This document shows, one piece after another, positions 8,530-19,499 of a DNA stretch of 64,000 bases. The DNA is from Brienomyrus brachyistius (Eukaryota; Chordata; Actinopteri; Osteoglossiformes; Mormyridae): the NCBI RefSeq assembly GCF_023856365.1, contig NW_026042790.1:1-64000 (forward strand), in the 5' to 3' direction. Numbering within the stretch: position 1 is the first letter of the stretch; each line of letters starts with the position of its first letter. Made by a program: the position numbers and the translations under genes. The notes under the pieces were generated by a model, which saw nothing but the letters and a program-made list of their open reading frames with translations, did not search any database and was not told where the DNA came from.

Positions 8530-10868
8530 GTGGAGATAAGTACAACCTCTAAAGATAGGCCTACACCCGTTTTGGCAGTGTCTCCGGATCCCATGACAAA
8601 TAATGCCTTCAGTACATCCTCCTCAACCCACACTGAAAGCAGAAGTGCTATGGGCTTTGCAAACGGTTTGCCGACATCACTCCTATACGTCCAATGATGA
8701 CATTCACACCGTCTCCAGGGTGATGTTCCCTGACTCGCAGGGTCACTTGTGGTAAAGATAAAACCGCTTTTCTTGCGCGATTTGGACTCGCTCCATATAT
8801 TAAAAGGGAGCTTCGTTGTCATGTTTGACGTAAGTATGAACAGGACCATCAAAAGAAAACAACTGGATGTGCATGTCAGGTATTGGGTGAATTATGAGAA
8901 TGGCTCTCGAGTGCAGTCCTGGTTCTGGGATCACAGTACATGAGCCACTCCACCGCTGAAGACTTACTGGAGAAGTTTAAGGTAAGCCATTCAATAACAT
9001 TTAAACTCATTAACGAACCCATGATTTTTAAATATCCATGGTTTATCTTTACATGTGTTTAAATGGGAGAACCATATTTATTGGTAAGCATATTTTAAAG
9101 ATTTTATTGCTGCTTCATGGCTTTTGCTGCAAAAAAAATAGTTCATTGAGGAAATAGAATGTTTAAGTGTTGTGTAGCAACATGTACAGCTGTTGTACAG
9201 GCAAAAACTCTGGCTCAGTCCAAAGGAGGTGGATATAGGAATGGCTGTCATCAAGGTGGGACTTCTGTGAATTCACTGGTATCTTTACATACAAATGTAT
9301 CAAACAATTGTGAAGTAAAAAATATGTGAATAACATGGAGTTTGAGCTGGTTTGATATGTACAGCTGAGGTAGTGTTAACCTTGGGCTGAGTGTGCAGAA
9401 AGATTCTGGAAATTTGACAAACCATCTTTTTGTCAGAGACAGTCAGGAGCCAAAGGCAGTGGAAGTGACCTTGGTGTCCTTCAGATTAAAAAAAATTGCC
9501 AGATTGTGCTCTCAAAAATGTGCAAAAAGGCCTTGGATAAATGCCCTCTGAAGTACTCGATTGTACATGAGATGACGTGCTTGGACCCAAACAAAATGCA
9601 CACCAGCCAGATAACTGCCAGCAGAAAAGGAGAAATCTCATGCAGAAGTTTGCGCAGGAGAATCGGTTGGCAGGCAGGATATCTGCTGGTAAATCATAGG
9701 ATAAGAATAGGATAGTTCAGAATATTATTTTTAAATTATGCTTTTCTTTTTTCACATCTAACTGAATCAGGGACGGATTACAAACCGGGTTAGCGGGGCC
9801 GCTGCCCAGGGGCCCTTGGGGTGCAGGGGGCCCGTGGGCCCCAAGCCCAAAACAATTTGCAACGCTTATCAGCAATGTATTTTCGTTTGTCTATTTTAGA
9901 GGGCCTACATTCTTTGATCCTCTGCCTACAAGGTCCCCTGACCCTATAGGGAGGGTGTTTGGCTGCCAAGGGCCCTTGACTTGTGGTGGTTGTGGTGGTG
10001 GTGCAGGTGGTGGTGGTGGGGGGGGGCCTCGCGAACGTTTTACCCAGGGGCCCACACAACCCATAATCCGTCCCTGAACTGAATAGTGTTAACACGTAGA
10101 TTTTAGCAGTATTTAGAAGACCGACTCTTGGTGTTTGAAAAGAAGCATCAGCCCAGTTATATTTTCTTTGATGAGCCTAGAGATATCTCAAGATTAAATT
10201 AAAATGATTGCACATTTATGGTATCATAGGAAAATTGGGTTATAAATCACTTTCCTATTCTACATGTGATTCTGTGTATTGACATTGTTGATCTGCATCT
10301 AATCTACTGTAATTAATGTAATTACAGGTGATGCAATATCCCAGCAGTCTGATAATCACCTGCACAATGAGGCAAAAGGCTTGGATTTTATATCCTTCAT
10401 TCCTTCAGCACCATCCAAAGTTGATGTCTTTTTACATCAAAAAGTTAGTGGGCCTTATCCTGACCTCTGGATGTTCTGCAAGAACTTGCTGCTGCTGTCC
10501 TATGGGCAAGCCGAAGTGGAACGAATAGAGGTGGAGACCTGCAACTTATCAGAGGAAACAGTTGTTGCACAGAGGCTTATATGCGACCATGTCAGAGTGT
10601 GTGGGGGAGCAACCAAAGCGCCTCTGACCAAAGGTGAAAGATGAGCGAAAAGCAAAAAAGAAAACTTGAGGAACTCAAGAGGAAGAGAGTCTCACTGGAA
10701 AGTGTATGTGAGAGTTTACAAAAGGATGCTGAGCACATGGCAGAGGAAGCAGAGAGTGCTGCTGGAACCAAAAGGGCAACATTACTTACCAAGTCCAATA
10801 CTCTGAGCCGACGAGCGAAGGAGGAGAAAGAGCAGTTGGTGGTCTTAAATGCAGATACTGAAGAATAG
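8530..10868 (+). pseudogene. Decayed multi-exon hAT-transposase-like protein gene, unit copy 1
   Basis: Pieces of one protein family are readable in order, in shifting frames: AEVLWALQTVC to VSRVMFPDSQ (8639-8740); VTCGKDKTAFLARFGLAPYI (from 8742); MNRTIKRKQLDVHVRYW, then VLGSQYMSHSTAEDLLEKFK, ending at a splice donor (AAG/gtaagc, 8972); KKALDKCPLKYSIVHEM (from 9517), then a frameshifted MQKFAQENRLAGRISAG and donor gtaaat; and a last exon after an acceptor at 10327 with SYGQAEVER, NLSEETVVAQRLICDHV and, in another frame from 10641, a Lys/Glu-rich coiled coil. I know this order from fish hAT-dimerisation-type proteins. At least four frame breaks, a missing central domain and a stop make it nonfunctional. 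A small hAT-type element sits in the last intron. A poly(A) signal lies at 11036. Confidence 0.8.
9768..10076. mobile_element. 309-bp hAT-type non-autonomous element with 8-bp TSD, unit copy 1
   Basis: The ends are inverted repeats: CAGGGACGGATTA on the left and TAATCCGTCCCTG on the right. A perfect 8-bp target duplication, AACTGAAT, flanks it at 9760-9767 and 10077-10084. An 8-bp duplication with CAGGG-type ends is the hAT signature. The interior is GC-rich with GGGGCCC words and a GGT/GTGGTG microsatellite near 9984-10019, and has no coding potential. It lies in the last intron of the hAT-like pseudogene. Confidence 0.9.
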
Positions 10869-10998
10869 GCTACTGAACTGTGACTCCTAACACATCAAGA
10901 GTGAATCGGTGGAAACAAAAATATTTAGGTTCTTTGCATTTTTGGAGTATTTTACTTTCTGTGCCTGTTTGTACATTGTTCACAGCCATAATACTTTA

Positions 10999-11058
10999 TA
11001 ATTACAAGGTAGTTTTATGTTAGAGCTCTTGCTCCAATAAATATGTGCCTTGTAATTA
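10999..11058 (+). promoter_or_regulatory. Poly(A) signal inside an 11-bp inverted repeat, end of the pseudogene
   Basis: AATAAA at 11036-11041 lies in the loop of an inverted repeat (TAATTACAAGG at 10999-11009, CCTTGTAATTA at 11048-11058), about 170 bp after the last readable codon of the hAT-like pseudogene. The same arrangement is at 19-78, 21969-22028, 33163-33222, 42997-43056 and 53892-53951. It is probably the old 3' end of the gene. Confidence 0.45.
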
Positions 11059-12416
11059 ACTAAATTCTAGGCTATTCAGTTTTTTTTGCCCTCGTGATGG
11101 TCGTGGGTTGTGAAAAAAGCCTTCTTCTTAGGGGTACCGCTGGGGCCAGCCGGGCGTATGTCGTGGCTTCAGTGAGTACTTATGTTTGTCATGCTGCCTG
11201 TGTACTTTATAGCGGCACAACATATTTCTGCAAATTGCATGCGTCAAATTGTCTGTCTCTCTTAAAAAATATGAAGTGTCACCAAAATTTTAAACGGGGA
11301 ATCAATCTCAATGAAAAATATTCGTCAAGTAACGTTTCTAAAATAATATAGACATACTAATAATTATATATTAATAAATCGGATGAACGATGCATCCCAA
11401 ATTGTATCCGCTGCGCACTTCTTAATCAGGGCAATCGCATCGTGGAGGTTTCTGCAGACGCCCAAAAAGACTTACTTAAGAAAACTGTTGCATGATAATT
11501 TGTACCATTTTCAAGGGTGGGGGGCGTGCAGTAGATGCCCCCTTTATTTTTGTGCTTCTGCCGTTCAAACCGAGCAGCACTGAGTTTGTCATGGCACCTG
11601 ACGCCAAATCTACTGCTTAGCTGCTACAGACAGAACTATCTTCAAATCACCACTAGGGGGTGTCAATGCTGCAGCTTCGTTCTATGGTTGATCTTTTTCA
11701 AAGACAGTTTTTTTTCTCTCTCTCCACATAATCAACTTAACTGATTAGCGTGCTTTCATAGTAATGGTTTTTAATCCGTGTTAATCTTCTGAACAATGAC
11801 TAGTAAAGGTTCTATGAGGTTGTCCTACTTACTATGGATTTTAAGTTTTTTATCAAGGTGTTAAAACGTACCACAGTTGCCAGTCCTGTGTTTTATGTCT
11901 AGCAATTTGTACAGTTTCTTCAGTATAAACACATGCCATGATCTGTGAGAATCTCCTCCAGAACTCTGCATTTCCTCAAGATCTTTTTGTAATATTGCAT
12001 CATGGCACTGCTCAGAACAACACAGATGGTGCATAACAACACAAGGGAGTACAAGACAACATGGTGCAGAAACAGTGCGATACAAAGCAGGACAAAACTG
12101 GATGATACGTGGTCAGTGGTGGATAAAGTGCAGTAACAGCTGTACAGTGCAGCTGCCGTGGAAATGACTGTTACAGGGGATGCAAAAGCTGCAGGTTTGA
12201 ATTGTTTGGCGAATGAAGCTGTTCATGAATCTGCTAGTCAGTGTTTGTGGATGGTGGTCAGAGTCCTGGATTATAGACTGAACCTTGTTACTGTGGCAGT
12301 TAAAGTACAGCTGGTCAATGGAGGGCAGTTCAGTGCGAATGATGTTCTTAACAGACTTCGCAATGTACTGCCTTCCTGTCATGTGGCTCCACCATACCAT
12401 AGTACTACTGTAAGAA

Positions 12417-13430
12417 CTAGGGATGTAACGATACATTCAACTCACCATTTGATACGATTCACGATTCTGAGTTCACGATACAATTTTCTCATTTTTTGCA
12501 GAATGAGCTGCAGACAAATATATTCAAAAATATTCTTATATTTATCTTTCTGAACTGTTGACACTGTTGTGAACAGTGCAACTGAATTTGAATAAAATAC
12601 TGTTGAAAAAAATCCCAAATCAAAATAAGTAAATAAAAAAAAATAAATCAAATAAATAAGCTAAGGTTTGCATGTGCAGCTTTTTAGCGTGCTTTGCCCT
12701 TTTAATAATCTTCACTCAGCTCACGGTGGTGCCAGTGGACCTGTTTGTGTATGTTATCAGTCTATTACAATGTTTGCATGCAGTTTATGTCTTGTCTGTG
12801 CTTTTCTCGCTGTTTCCTCCTCGTTTGTGATTACCGGAAAGCTAATATGCTGCCACACCGCCAATTGAAGATCGGGCGGTGCGTCCATCCATCCATTTTC
12901 TGAAACCACTTAATCCCAACTGAGATCGCGGGGGAGACCGGAGCCTATCCCGGGAACAAGGGGCGCAGACAGGAACCAAGCCCAGGCAGTCACCTACACA
13001 CCGCAGGTCGCACACACTCACACAACTACAGGGCCAATTTAGACTCACCAGTCAACCTATCCTGCATGCTTTTGGACCGTGGGAGGAACCTGGAGTCCCC
13101 GGCGAAAACGGGGAGAGCATGCGAACTCCACACAGAAAGGGCCCTGGACCGAAGCCAGCACTAACCACTGTGCCGTCCTCAGTTTCAAATTCATTCATCA
13201 TCTCGCGTTCGCTCAAAACCAAAAACTGACGTACGATGTCGACGTGATACGCAGTGACATCTGACGTCAAACTCACATTGTGAAATCAAATGTAATATTA
13301 CACCAGTTTTTCTGTTAAAGTACTGTGAAGTACTCCTACAATAGTGATTCATTTTCCACATCAGCCGGTTTAAATCTTCATGCATTTGCACCGATTTTTA
13401 ACTGATTTGTGATTCATCATTACATGCCAG
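12417..13430 (+). mobile_element. hAT-type non-autonomous element, unit copy 1
   Basis: Same element as at 1437-2450, shifted by 10980 bp, with the same nested SINE-family insertion. It is a duplicate carried by the tandem unit, not an independent insertion. Confidence 0.65.
12884..13180 (-). mobile_element. Nested divergent SINE-family copy, unit copy 1
   Basis: Duplicate of the element at 1904-2200 carried by the tandem unit. Confidence 0.75.
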
Positions 13431-13758
13431 GGCCAGCAGCTCTGCATGGCTCGACCCTCATAAACATTCTCCACACATGCTGTTCAGGCAGTGGCCACAG
13501 AAATTCCCCCAGTGAACTTTATGCTTTCTGTCGGAGAGTATGCTGTGTTCTGGCCTTAAACCCTGCATACTACTTTGCAGACTTTGATCCTCTTAACAAC
13601 AATTGGCATTTCTGGTGGCTGAATATCCATCCATCCGTCATCCAACTGCATGCTTAAAAGCTGTGAATAATAGTAATAATTCTTAAAATTGCAACTATCT
13701 AGAATTTCAGCCTAGTTACTCAGCTAAATTACTATTTAAACCTAGAATAATTTCTATA

Positions 13759-14113
13759 AGGGGCGGCATGGTGGTGCAGTGGTTAGCACTGTCGCCTCAC
13801 ACCTCTGGGACCCGGGTTCGTGTCTCCGCCTGGGTCACATGTGTGTGGAGTTTGCATGTTCTCCCCATGTCGTTGTGGGGTTTCCTCTGGGTACTCCGGT
13901 TTCCCCCCACAGTCCAAAAACATGCTGGGGCTAATTGGAGTTGCTGAATTGCCCGTAGGTGTGTGTGTGTGAGTGGATGGTGTGTGAGTGTGCCCTGCGA
14001 TGGGCTGGCCCCCCATCCTGGGTTGTTCCCTGCCTCGTGCCCATTGATTCTGGGATAGGCTCCGGACCCCCCGCGACCCAATAGGATAAGCGGTTTGGAA
14101 AATGGATGGATGG
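13759..14113 (+). mobile_element. tRNA-headed SINE, unit copy 1
   Basis: Duplicate of the SINE at 2779-3133 with the same flanking 12-bp target duplication, so it was copied with the unit. Confidence 0.9.
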
Positions 14114-15350
14114 ATAATTTCTATATGTGTGATAGAATCAAAAAATATTTTGTTTTACATATAAATCTTCACAAGGTGTATTACACATGGTATTCCCCAG
14201 ACACCGCCACCCCAACAGATGCTTTGTTTGTTAAGACAATAGCTCAGAAAGTGGTTGATCGATCTTTTGCAGCTTTTACCAAGGTTTGTACAAGCCAAAA
14301 TTAAATTTTGAAACGGATCCCTGCCACACCCTGCCCTCCTGAACCTCCCGTTTCCTCCCTAGTGTGGTATAACGTGCCATGCCTGTTCCGCGTTTGTTTT
14401 ACCTCTCCTTCCTGCCCTTGTGTTACTCATTTCAGGTGCCTCTAGTTTGCTCCCTGCTTAGCCTTGTATAAATGTGCTTCTCAGTCCTGCCTTTAATGTT
14501 GCTGCTGCTGTTTGCCTGTGTGTTCTTCCCTGCTTATGATTCCCCCGTGATCCAGTTGTGATCCAGTTGTCTTCATATCATGTATTCACATTCCTCAGCT
14601 GAGAGTGAACAAAGTTCTGTGGAAAGTATCTGACTACAGATAGACTTTCACCCAGTTCTCTGCGGGAGCTCTGATTACAGAGTGACTCCCCGACTACTTC
14701 TGAAGCCCTTCCTTAAGTATCCAGACCAGGTGATGGCATGTTTCTGAAGACTGACTAATTTCGGTCAATGGTTAATTTTAGGGGCATTGCTGACCTTGGT
14801 TCTCAAGTCCCCAGCCAATCAGATCACTTTAGGGGGTGGTTGTAATTCCCTTGTTCTACCATGAGAGAATCTCTCTCAGTTTGGTGGGTTGAGCCGAAGT
14901 TTCTGTATTTCTCTTAGGAAAAGCTATACTGCCTTAAATCTGAGAGTATAATACTCCTCGTCTCATGCCTATTCAAACGAGACCAAACATGCGTGTATTT
15001 GTCCCTAACATCTATGTGTGCTGAGTTATCCTGTTTATAGTGGAAAAGGTGTCTGTGTCTGGAGGCTGACAGCTGTTGTTGCTGTGGATTGATTGTGGAA
15101 CTCTGGTCACTCCGGGGGTGAAAGGTCTTGCTTTTTCTGTGCTGCTCCAGTTATTCCTATCCAGTCTCTCAGGAGCCGGCAGGCCTTTGCCTTCCTTAAA
15201 AGGGGTGGTTTGACGAGTTGAGTCCAGTCTTGCCTGGGCCAGCGGAGCTCTGAAATAGACTGATGCAGGCTGATCAGAGTTGGGGCCTGCAGGACCTATA
15301 AGTTTTATGTCCTTACAGAATGTAAGTGGCATCATACTAAACTAGTGGTG

Positions 15351-16564
15351 TTCGAACTAGCATGGAAAGAGGCTATGGGTAGCTACAAAAAGGCTCTTAG
15401 TGCCGCCAAATCATCTAGTATCTATCAGAACTAATTGAAATAAACAAAAATAATCCTAGATTCCTATTTACTATGGTGTCCAAGCTGACTAATAACCAGA
15501 CCACTGGTTATTTTCCAGTGACGACTTTATGAAACTTTTTGACCAAAAATATGCTCAATTAAACAGAACATTTTGAATATTGAATATTGGTTAACCAGTC
15601 AGAACTGATGTACTTAATTTTATCTTCAAATTCATCTACTTGTATGCTAGAACCTGTTCCATCAAAATTATTCAGCGATGCTCCCAGCATTGATTGAACC
15701 GCTACTAGCAATAGTTAAACTAAAACATATAATCATATTACCCCAATTTTATCTTCACTGCACTGGCTGCCAGTTAGATTTCGTGTTGACTACAAAACAC
15801 TGCTCTTAACCTATAAAGCTGTAAATGGTCTTGCACCGCAGTATGTGAGTGACCTCATTTGCGTTCCGAATCATACACTTAGATGACGAGATGGAGGTAT
15901 TCTATCCGTACCCAGAATAAAGAACATTACCTTTGGGGGAAGAGCATTTGCTCATAAAGCACCACAGCTATGGAATAAACTTCCTATTAGTGTTCGGAAC
16001 TCAGACACAATCTCTGCTTTTAAGTCAAGGCTTAAGATGTACCTCTTTCGCCAGTCTTTTGGATAGTTAAATCTTCTTTTCTAAGGTGAATGGGAAATCT
16101 GGAGGTTCATAGTTATTTGAGATTGAAGGGGAAAGGGGGGATTGGTGCTGTCGTCCTGCCACTCTCGCCGATCACTTAAGCTGTGGATGGGAGGTGGCTT
16201 GACGCCAAAACCTCTGTAAACCCTCATGCCTGTGCTTCCTTCCAGGTCACTCTTTTAGGCAGGCTGTCATAGTTGCTTTAGTCCTGCCGGTTAGGTGTAG
16301 GGCAATAACTCTTCTCCATCTTCTCTTTTTCGAGCTGATACCGAGCCGACTACACCGTGTGAACCCGCACCTGGACTCCTGGATATAACTACATGAAACC
16401 AACTGGGACTTTATAACTATATGAACTCTAATGAATGTCAATGTAAATGCAGTTTCATGCTCCTTGGTCGCCCAGAGGAGGATGGGGTCCCCTTCTGAGT
16501 CTAGGTTCCACTCAAGGTTTCTTCCTGCTAGAGGGAGTTTCCTTGCCACTGTCGCCTCAGGCTT
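15351..16564 (+). mobile_element. Degenerate L2-type LINE fragment, unit copy 1
   Basis: Duplicate of 4371-5584, cut at the same base. Confidence 0.85.
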
Positions 16565-16608
16565 TTAAATATAAATATAAATATATAAAATATATAAAAT
16601 ATATTTTT

Positions 16609-16681
16609 GGCCACAACCGGGATTCGAACCCCGGTCTCCCGTGTGAAAGGCGGCGATCTTACCACTACACTATCCAGCAAC
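16609..16681 (-). tRNA. tRNA-Glu(UUC)-like repeat monomer
   Basis: Same 73-bp sequence as at 5629, unit copy 2. Confidence 0.55.
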
Positions 16682-16885
16682 TATATAATATAAGGGAGAT
16701 TTACGGGAAAATACTAATACGGGAGGACGGCGGGAAAGAGAAGTAAAATACGGTAGTTTCCCGGCCAAAACGGGAGGCTCCAGTATCCCTTACATTTTAA
16801 GACAGGAAATATAAAATAATATAAATTATATAAAATATAATATAAATATAAATATAAATATATAAAATATATAAAATATATTTTT

Positions 16886-16958
16886 GGCCACAACCGGGAT
16901 TCGAACCCCGGTCTCCCGTGTGAAAGGCGGCGATCTTACCACTACACTATCCAGCAAC
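16886..16958 (-). tRNA. tRNA-Glu(UUC)-like repeat monomer
   Basis: Same 73-bp sequence as at 5629, unit copy 2. Confidence 0.55.
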
Positions 16959-17714
16959 TATATAATATAAGGGAGATTTACGGGAAAATACTAATACGGG
17001 AGGACGGCGGGAAAGAGAAGTAAAATACGGTAGTTTCCCGGCCAAAACGGGAGACTTGACAGCTATGGCTGTCTCTGGCCACGCCCCCTACAGTCGGTCC
17101 GGCCCCTGTTCGCGTGTTCGCGAAAACGACTTCATTTATTTTCTTATTGATTTATCGACATTATTAGACATTATTAGACGTTATAATAACAACACTCTAT
17201 TGATTACTGTCCATGATACAGAGACACATGTTCGAGAACTATTCTATCGAGAACTAATGACGAGAACTATTCTCTTATTTTTCTCTTATTATTAAATTAT
17301 TTTATTATTATTATTATTATTTTTATCTTTCTCCTTTCTCCCGTAGATATATATTATTATACGGAGATTTACGGAGTCTTCAAAGACGGTCCGGCTCCAG
17401 GATCACTGTTGCTGTGGTGTAGATCAGCTGATCTGTAGTAGTCTTCTACGTACATCTTCTAGTAGACCTTCTGAGGGTACTTCACGCATTCTTGGTCCAG
17501 CTTAGCTTATTTCTTATTTCTCAGGTCAGCTGCTCTTGTATTCAGCCTACTAGTCTCTCTTGTATTCAGCCTACTAATATATATGGGGCTTGGTACCCAA
17601 TCTCGGAATGTGGGGATGATGATATCTCCCCCCTGACCTGTCGTCCTGGCTCCCCCTTGTCGTAGCAATCGTGTTGTACCTCATCAATCTCTAGTTGTGA
17701 TAGCAGTTGTTTCT

Positions 17715-17787
17715 GGCCACAACCGGGATTCGAACCCCGGTCTCCCGTGTGAAAGGCGGCGATCTTACCACTACACTATCCAGCAAC
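17715..17787 (-). tRNA. tRNA-Glu(UUC)-like repeat monomer
   Basis: Same 73-bp sequence as at 5629, unit copy 2, with the alternative 3' flank lacking the TTTT run. Confidence 0.55.
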
Positions 17788-18012
17788 TATATAATATAAT
17801 ATATATATATATATATATTATAAGGGAGATTTACGGGAAAATAATACGGGAGGACGGCGGGAAAGAGAAGTAAAATACGGTAGTTTCCCGGCCAAAACGG
17901 GAGGCTCCAGTATCCCTTACATTTTAAGACAGGAAATATAAAATAATATAAATTATATAAAATATAATATAAATATAAATATAAATATATAAAATATATA
18001 AAATATATTTTT

Positions 18013-18085
18013 GGCCACAACCGGGATTCGAACCCCGGTCTCCCGTGTGAAAGGCGGCGATCTTACCACTACACTATCCAGCAAC
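18013..18085 (-). tRNA. tRNA-Glu(UUC)-like repeat monomer
   Basis: Same 73-bp sequence as at 5629, unit copy 2. Confidence 0.55.
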
Positions 18086-18289
18086 TATATAATATAAGGG
18101 AGATTTACGGGAAAATACTAATACGGGAGGACGGCGGGAAAGAGAAGTAAAATACGGTAGTTTCCCGGCCAAAACGGGAGGCTCCAGTATCCCTTACATT
18201 TTAAGACAGGAAATATAAAATAATATAAATTATATAAAATATAATATAAATATAAATATAAATATATAAAATATATAAAATATATTTTT

Positions 18290-18362
18290 GGCCACAACCG
18301 GGATTCGAACCCCGGTCTCCCGTGTGAAAGGCGGCGATCTTACCACTACACTATCCAGCAAC
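18290..18362 (-). tRNA. tRNA-Glu(UUC)-like repeat monomer
   Basis: Same 73-bp sequence as at 5629, unit copy 2. Confidence 0.55.
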
Positions 18363-18950
18363 TATATAATATAAGGGAGATTTACGGGAAAATACTAATA
18401 CGGGAGGACGGCGGGAAAGAGAAGTAAAATACGGTAGTTTCCCGGCCAAAACGGGAGACTTGACAGCTATGGCTGTCTCTGGCCACACCCCCTACAGTCG
18501 GTCCGGCCCCTGTTCGCGTGTTCGCGAAAACGACTTCATTTATTTTCTTATTGATTTATCGACAGACTTTTTAGACGTTATAATAACAACACTCTATTGA
18601 TCCCCCTCTTACTGTCCATGATACACAATGACGAGACACATGTTCACTAATGACGAGAACTATTCTATTTTTCATGCCGGGGGTCCTTCAAATCTTACAT
18701 TTACAAATCTTGTTCTTGTTCTCTGCTTTCTCCTTTCTCGTTCCCGTAGATATATATTATTATACGGAGATTTACGGAGTCTTCAAAGACGGTCCGGCTC
18801 CAGCTCAAGGATCACTGTTGCTGTGGTGTAGATCAGCTGATCTGTAGTAGTCTTCTACGTACATCTTCTAGTAGACCTTCTGAGGGTACTTCACGCATTC
18901 TTGGTCGGAGGGTCCAGGTTTCCAGCTTAGCTTATTTCTTATTTCTCAGG

Positions 18951-19472
18951 TCAGCTGCTCTTGTTTGGGATGTGCTTGACCGGCGTATACGACAGCGTGT
19001 ACCAGTTCCCACTAATATCCAACAACTTCGCACAGCCATTGAAGAGGAGTGGACCAACATTCCACAGGCCACAATTGACAATCTGATAAACTCTATGCGA
19101 AGAAGATGTGTTGCATTGCATGAGGCAAATGGTGGTCACACCAGATACTGACCGGTTCTGAGTCCCCAGACCCCCAATAAAGCAAAAAACTGCACATTCC
19201 AGGGTGGCCTTTTATTGTGGGCAGTATAAGGTACACCTGTGCACTACCCATGATGTCAGATCAGCATCTTGATGTGGCACACCTGTGAGGTGGGATGGAT
19301 TATCTCAGCAAAGCAGAAGTGCTCACTATCACACATTTAGACTGATTTGTGAGAAATGTTTGAGAGAAATGGTAATATTGTGTATCTGGAATGAATTGTA
19401 GGTCTTTAAGTCCATCTCATGAAAAATGGGAGCAGAAACAAGAGTGTTGCGTTTATATTTTTGTTCAGTATA
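18951..19472 (+). mobile_element. 3' end of a Tc1-like transposon, unit copy 2
   Basis: Duplicate of 7981-8502 with the same transposase remnant and right inverted repeat. Confidence 0.9.
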
Positions 19473-19499
19473 GAATAAGCCCAGATTTATGTTTATTCA

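Larger units (their letters stand above)
5585..16564 (+). repeat. Tandem macrosatellite unit, copy 1 (10980 bp)
   Basis: This is a complete unit. It starts at the AT-rich tRNA-like block immediately after the L2 breakpoint and ends at the next L2 breakpoint. The order is tRNA-like block, Tc1 end, hAT-like pseudogene, unrecognised 1.4 kb, hAT-type element with SINE, SINE, LTR-like stretch, L2 fragment. Feature positions downstream of the block match copy 2 at a constant offset of 10970, and positions upstream match at 10980, so the 10-bp length difference lies within the tRNA-like block. Confidence 0.95.
16565..18950. repeat. tRNA-like minisatellite block, unit copy 2 (5 monomers)
   Basis: Same build as 5585-7980. 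Monomers start at 16609, 16886, 17715, 18013 and 18290. The ATT microsatellite near 17290-17325 is shorter, and a TTATTAGACA duplication is present near 17160. Confidence 0.9.

Noticed and set aside
9160..9260. THAP-finger-like start (MFKCCVATC) in the pseudogene intron
   Set aside because: The following residues lack the His and second Cys spacing of a THAP domain, and the stretch lies between splice donor and next exon remnant.
9790..10095. 101-codon Pro/Thr-rich minus-strand frame
   Set aside because: It is the GC-rich interior and GGT microsatellite of the small hAT-type element, not a gene.
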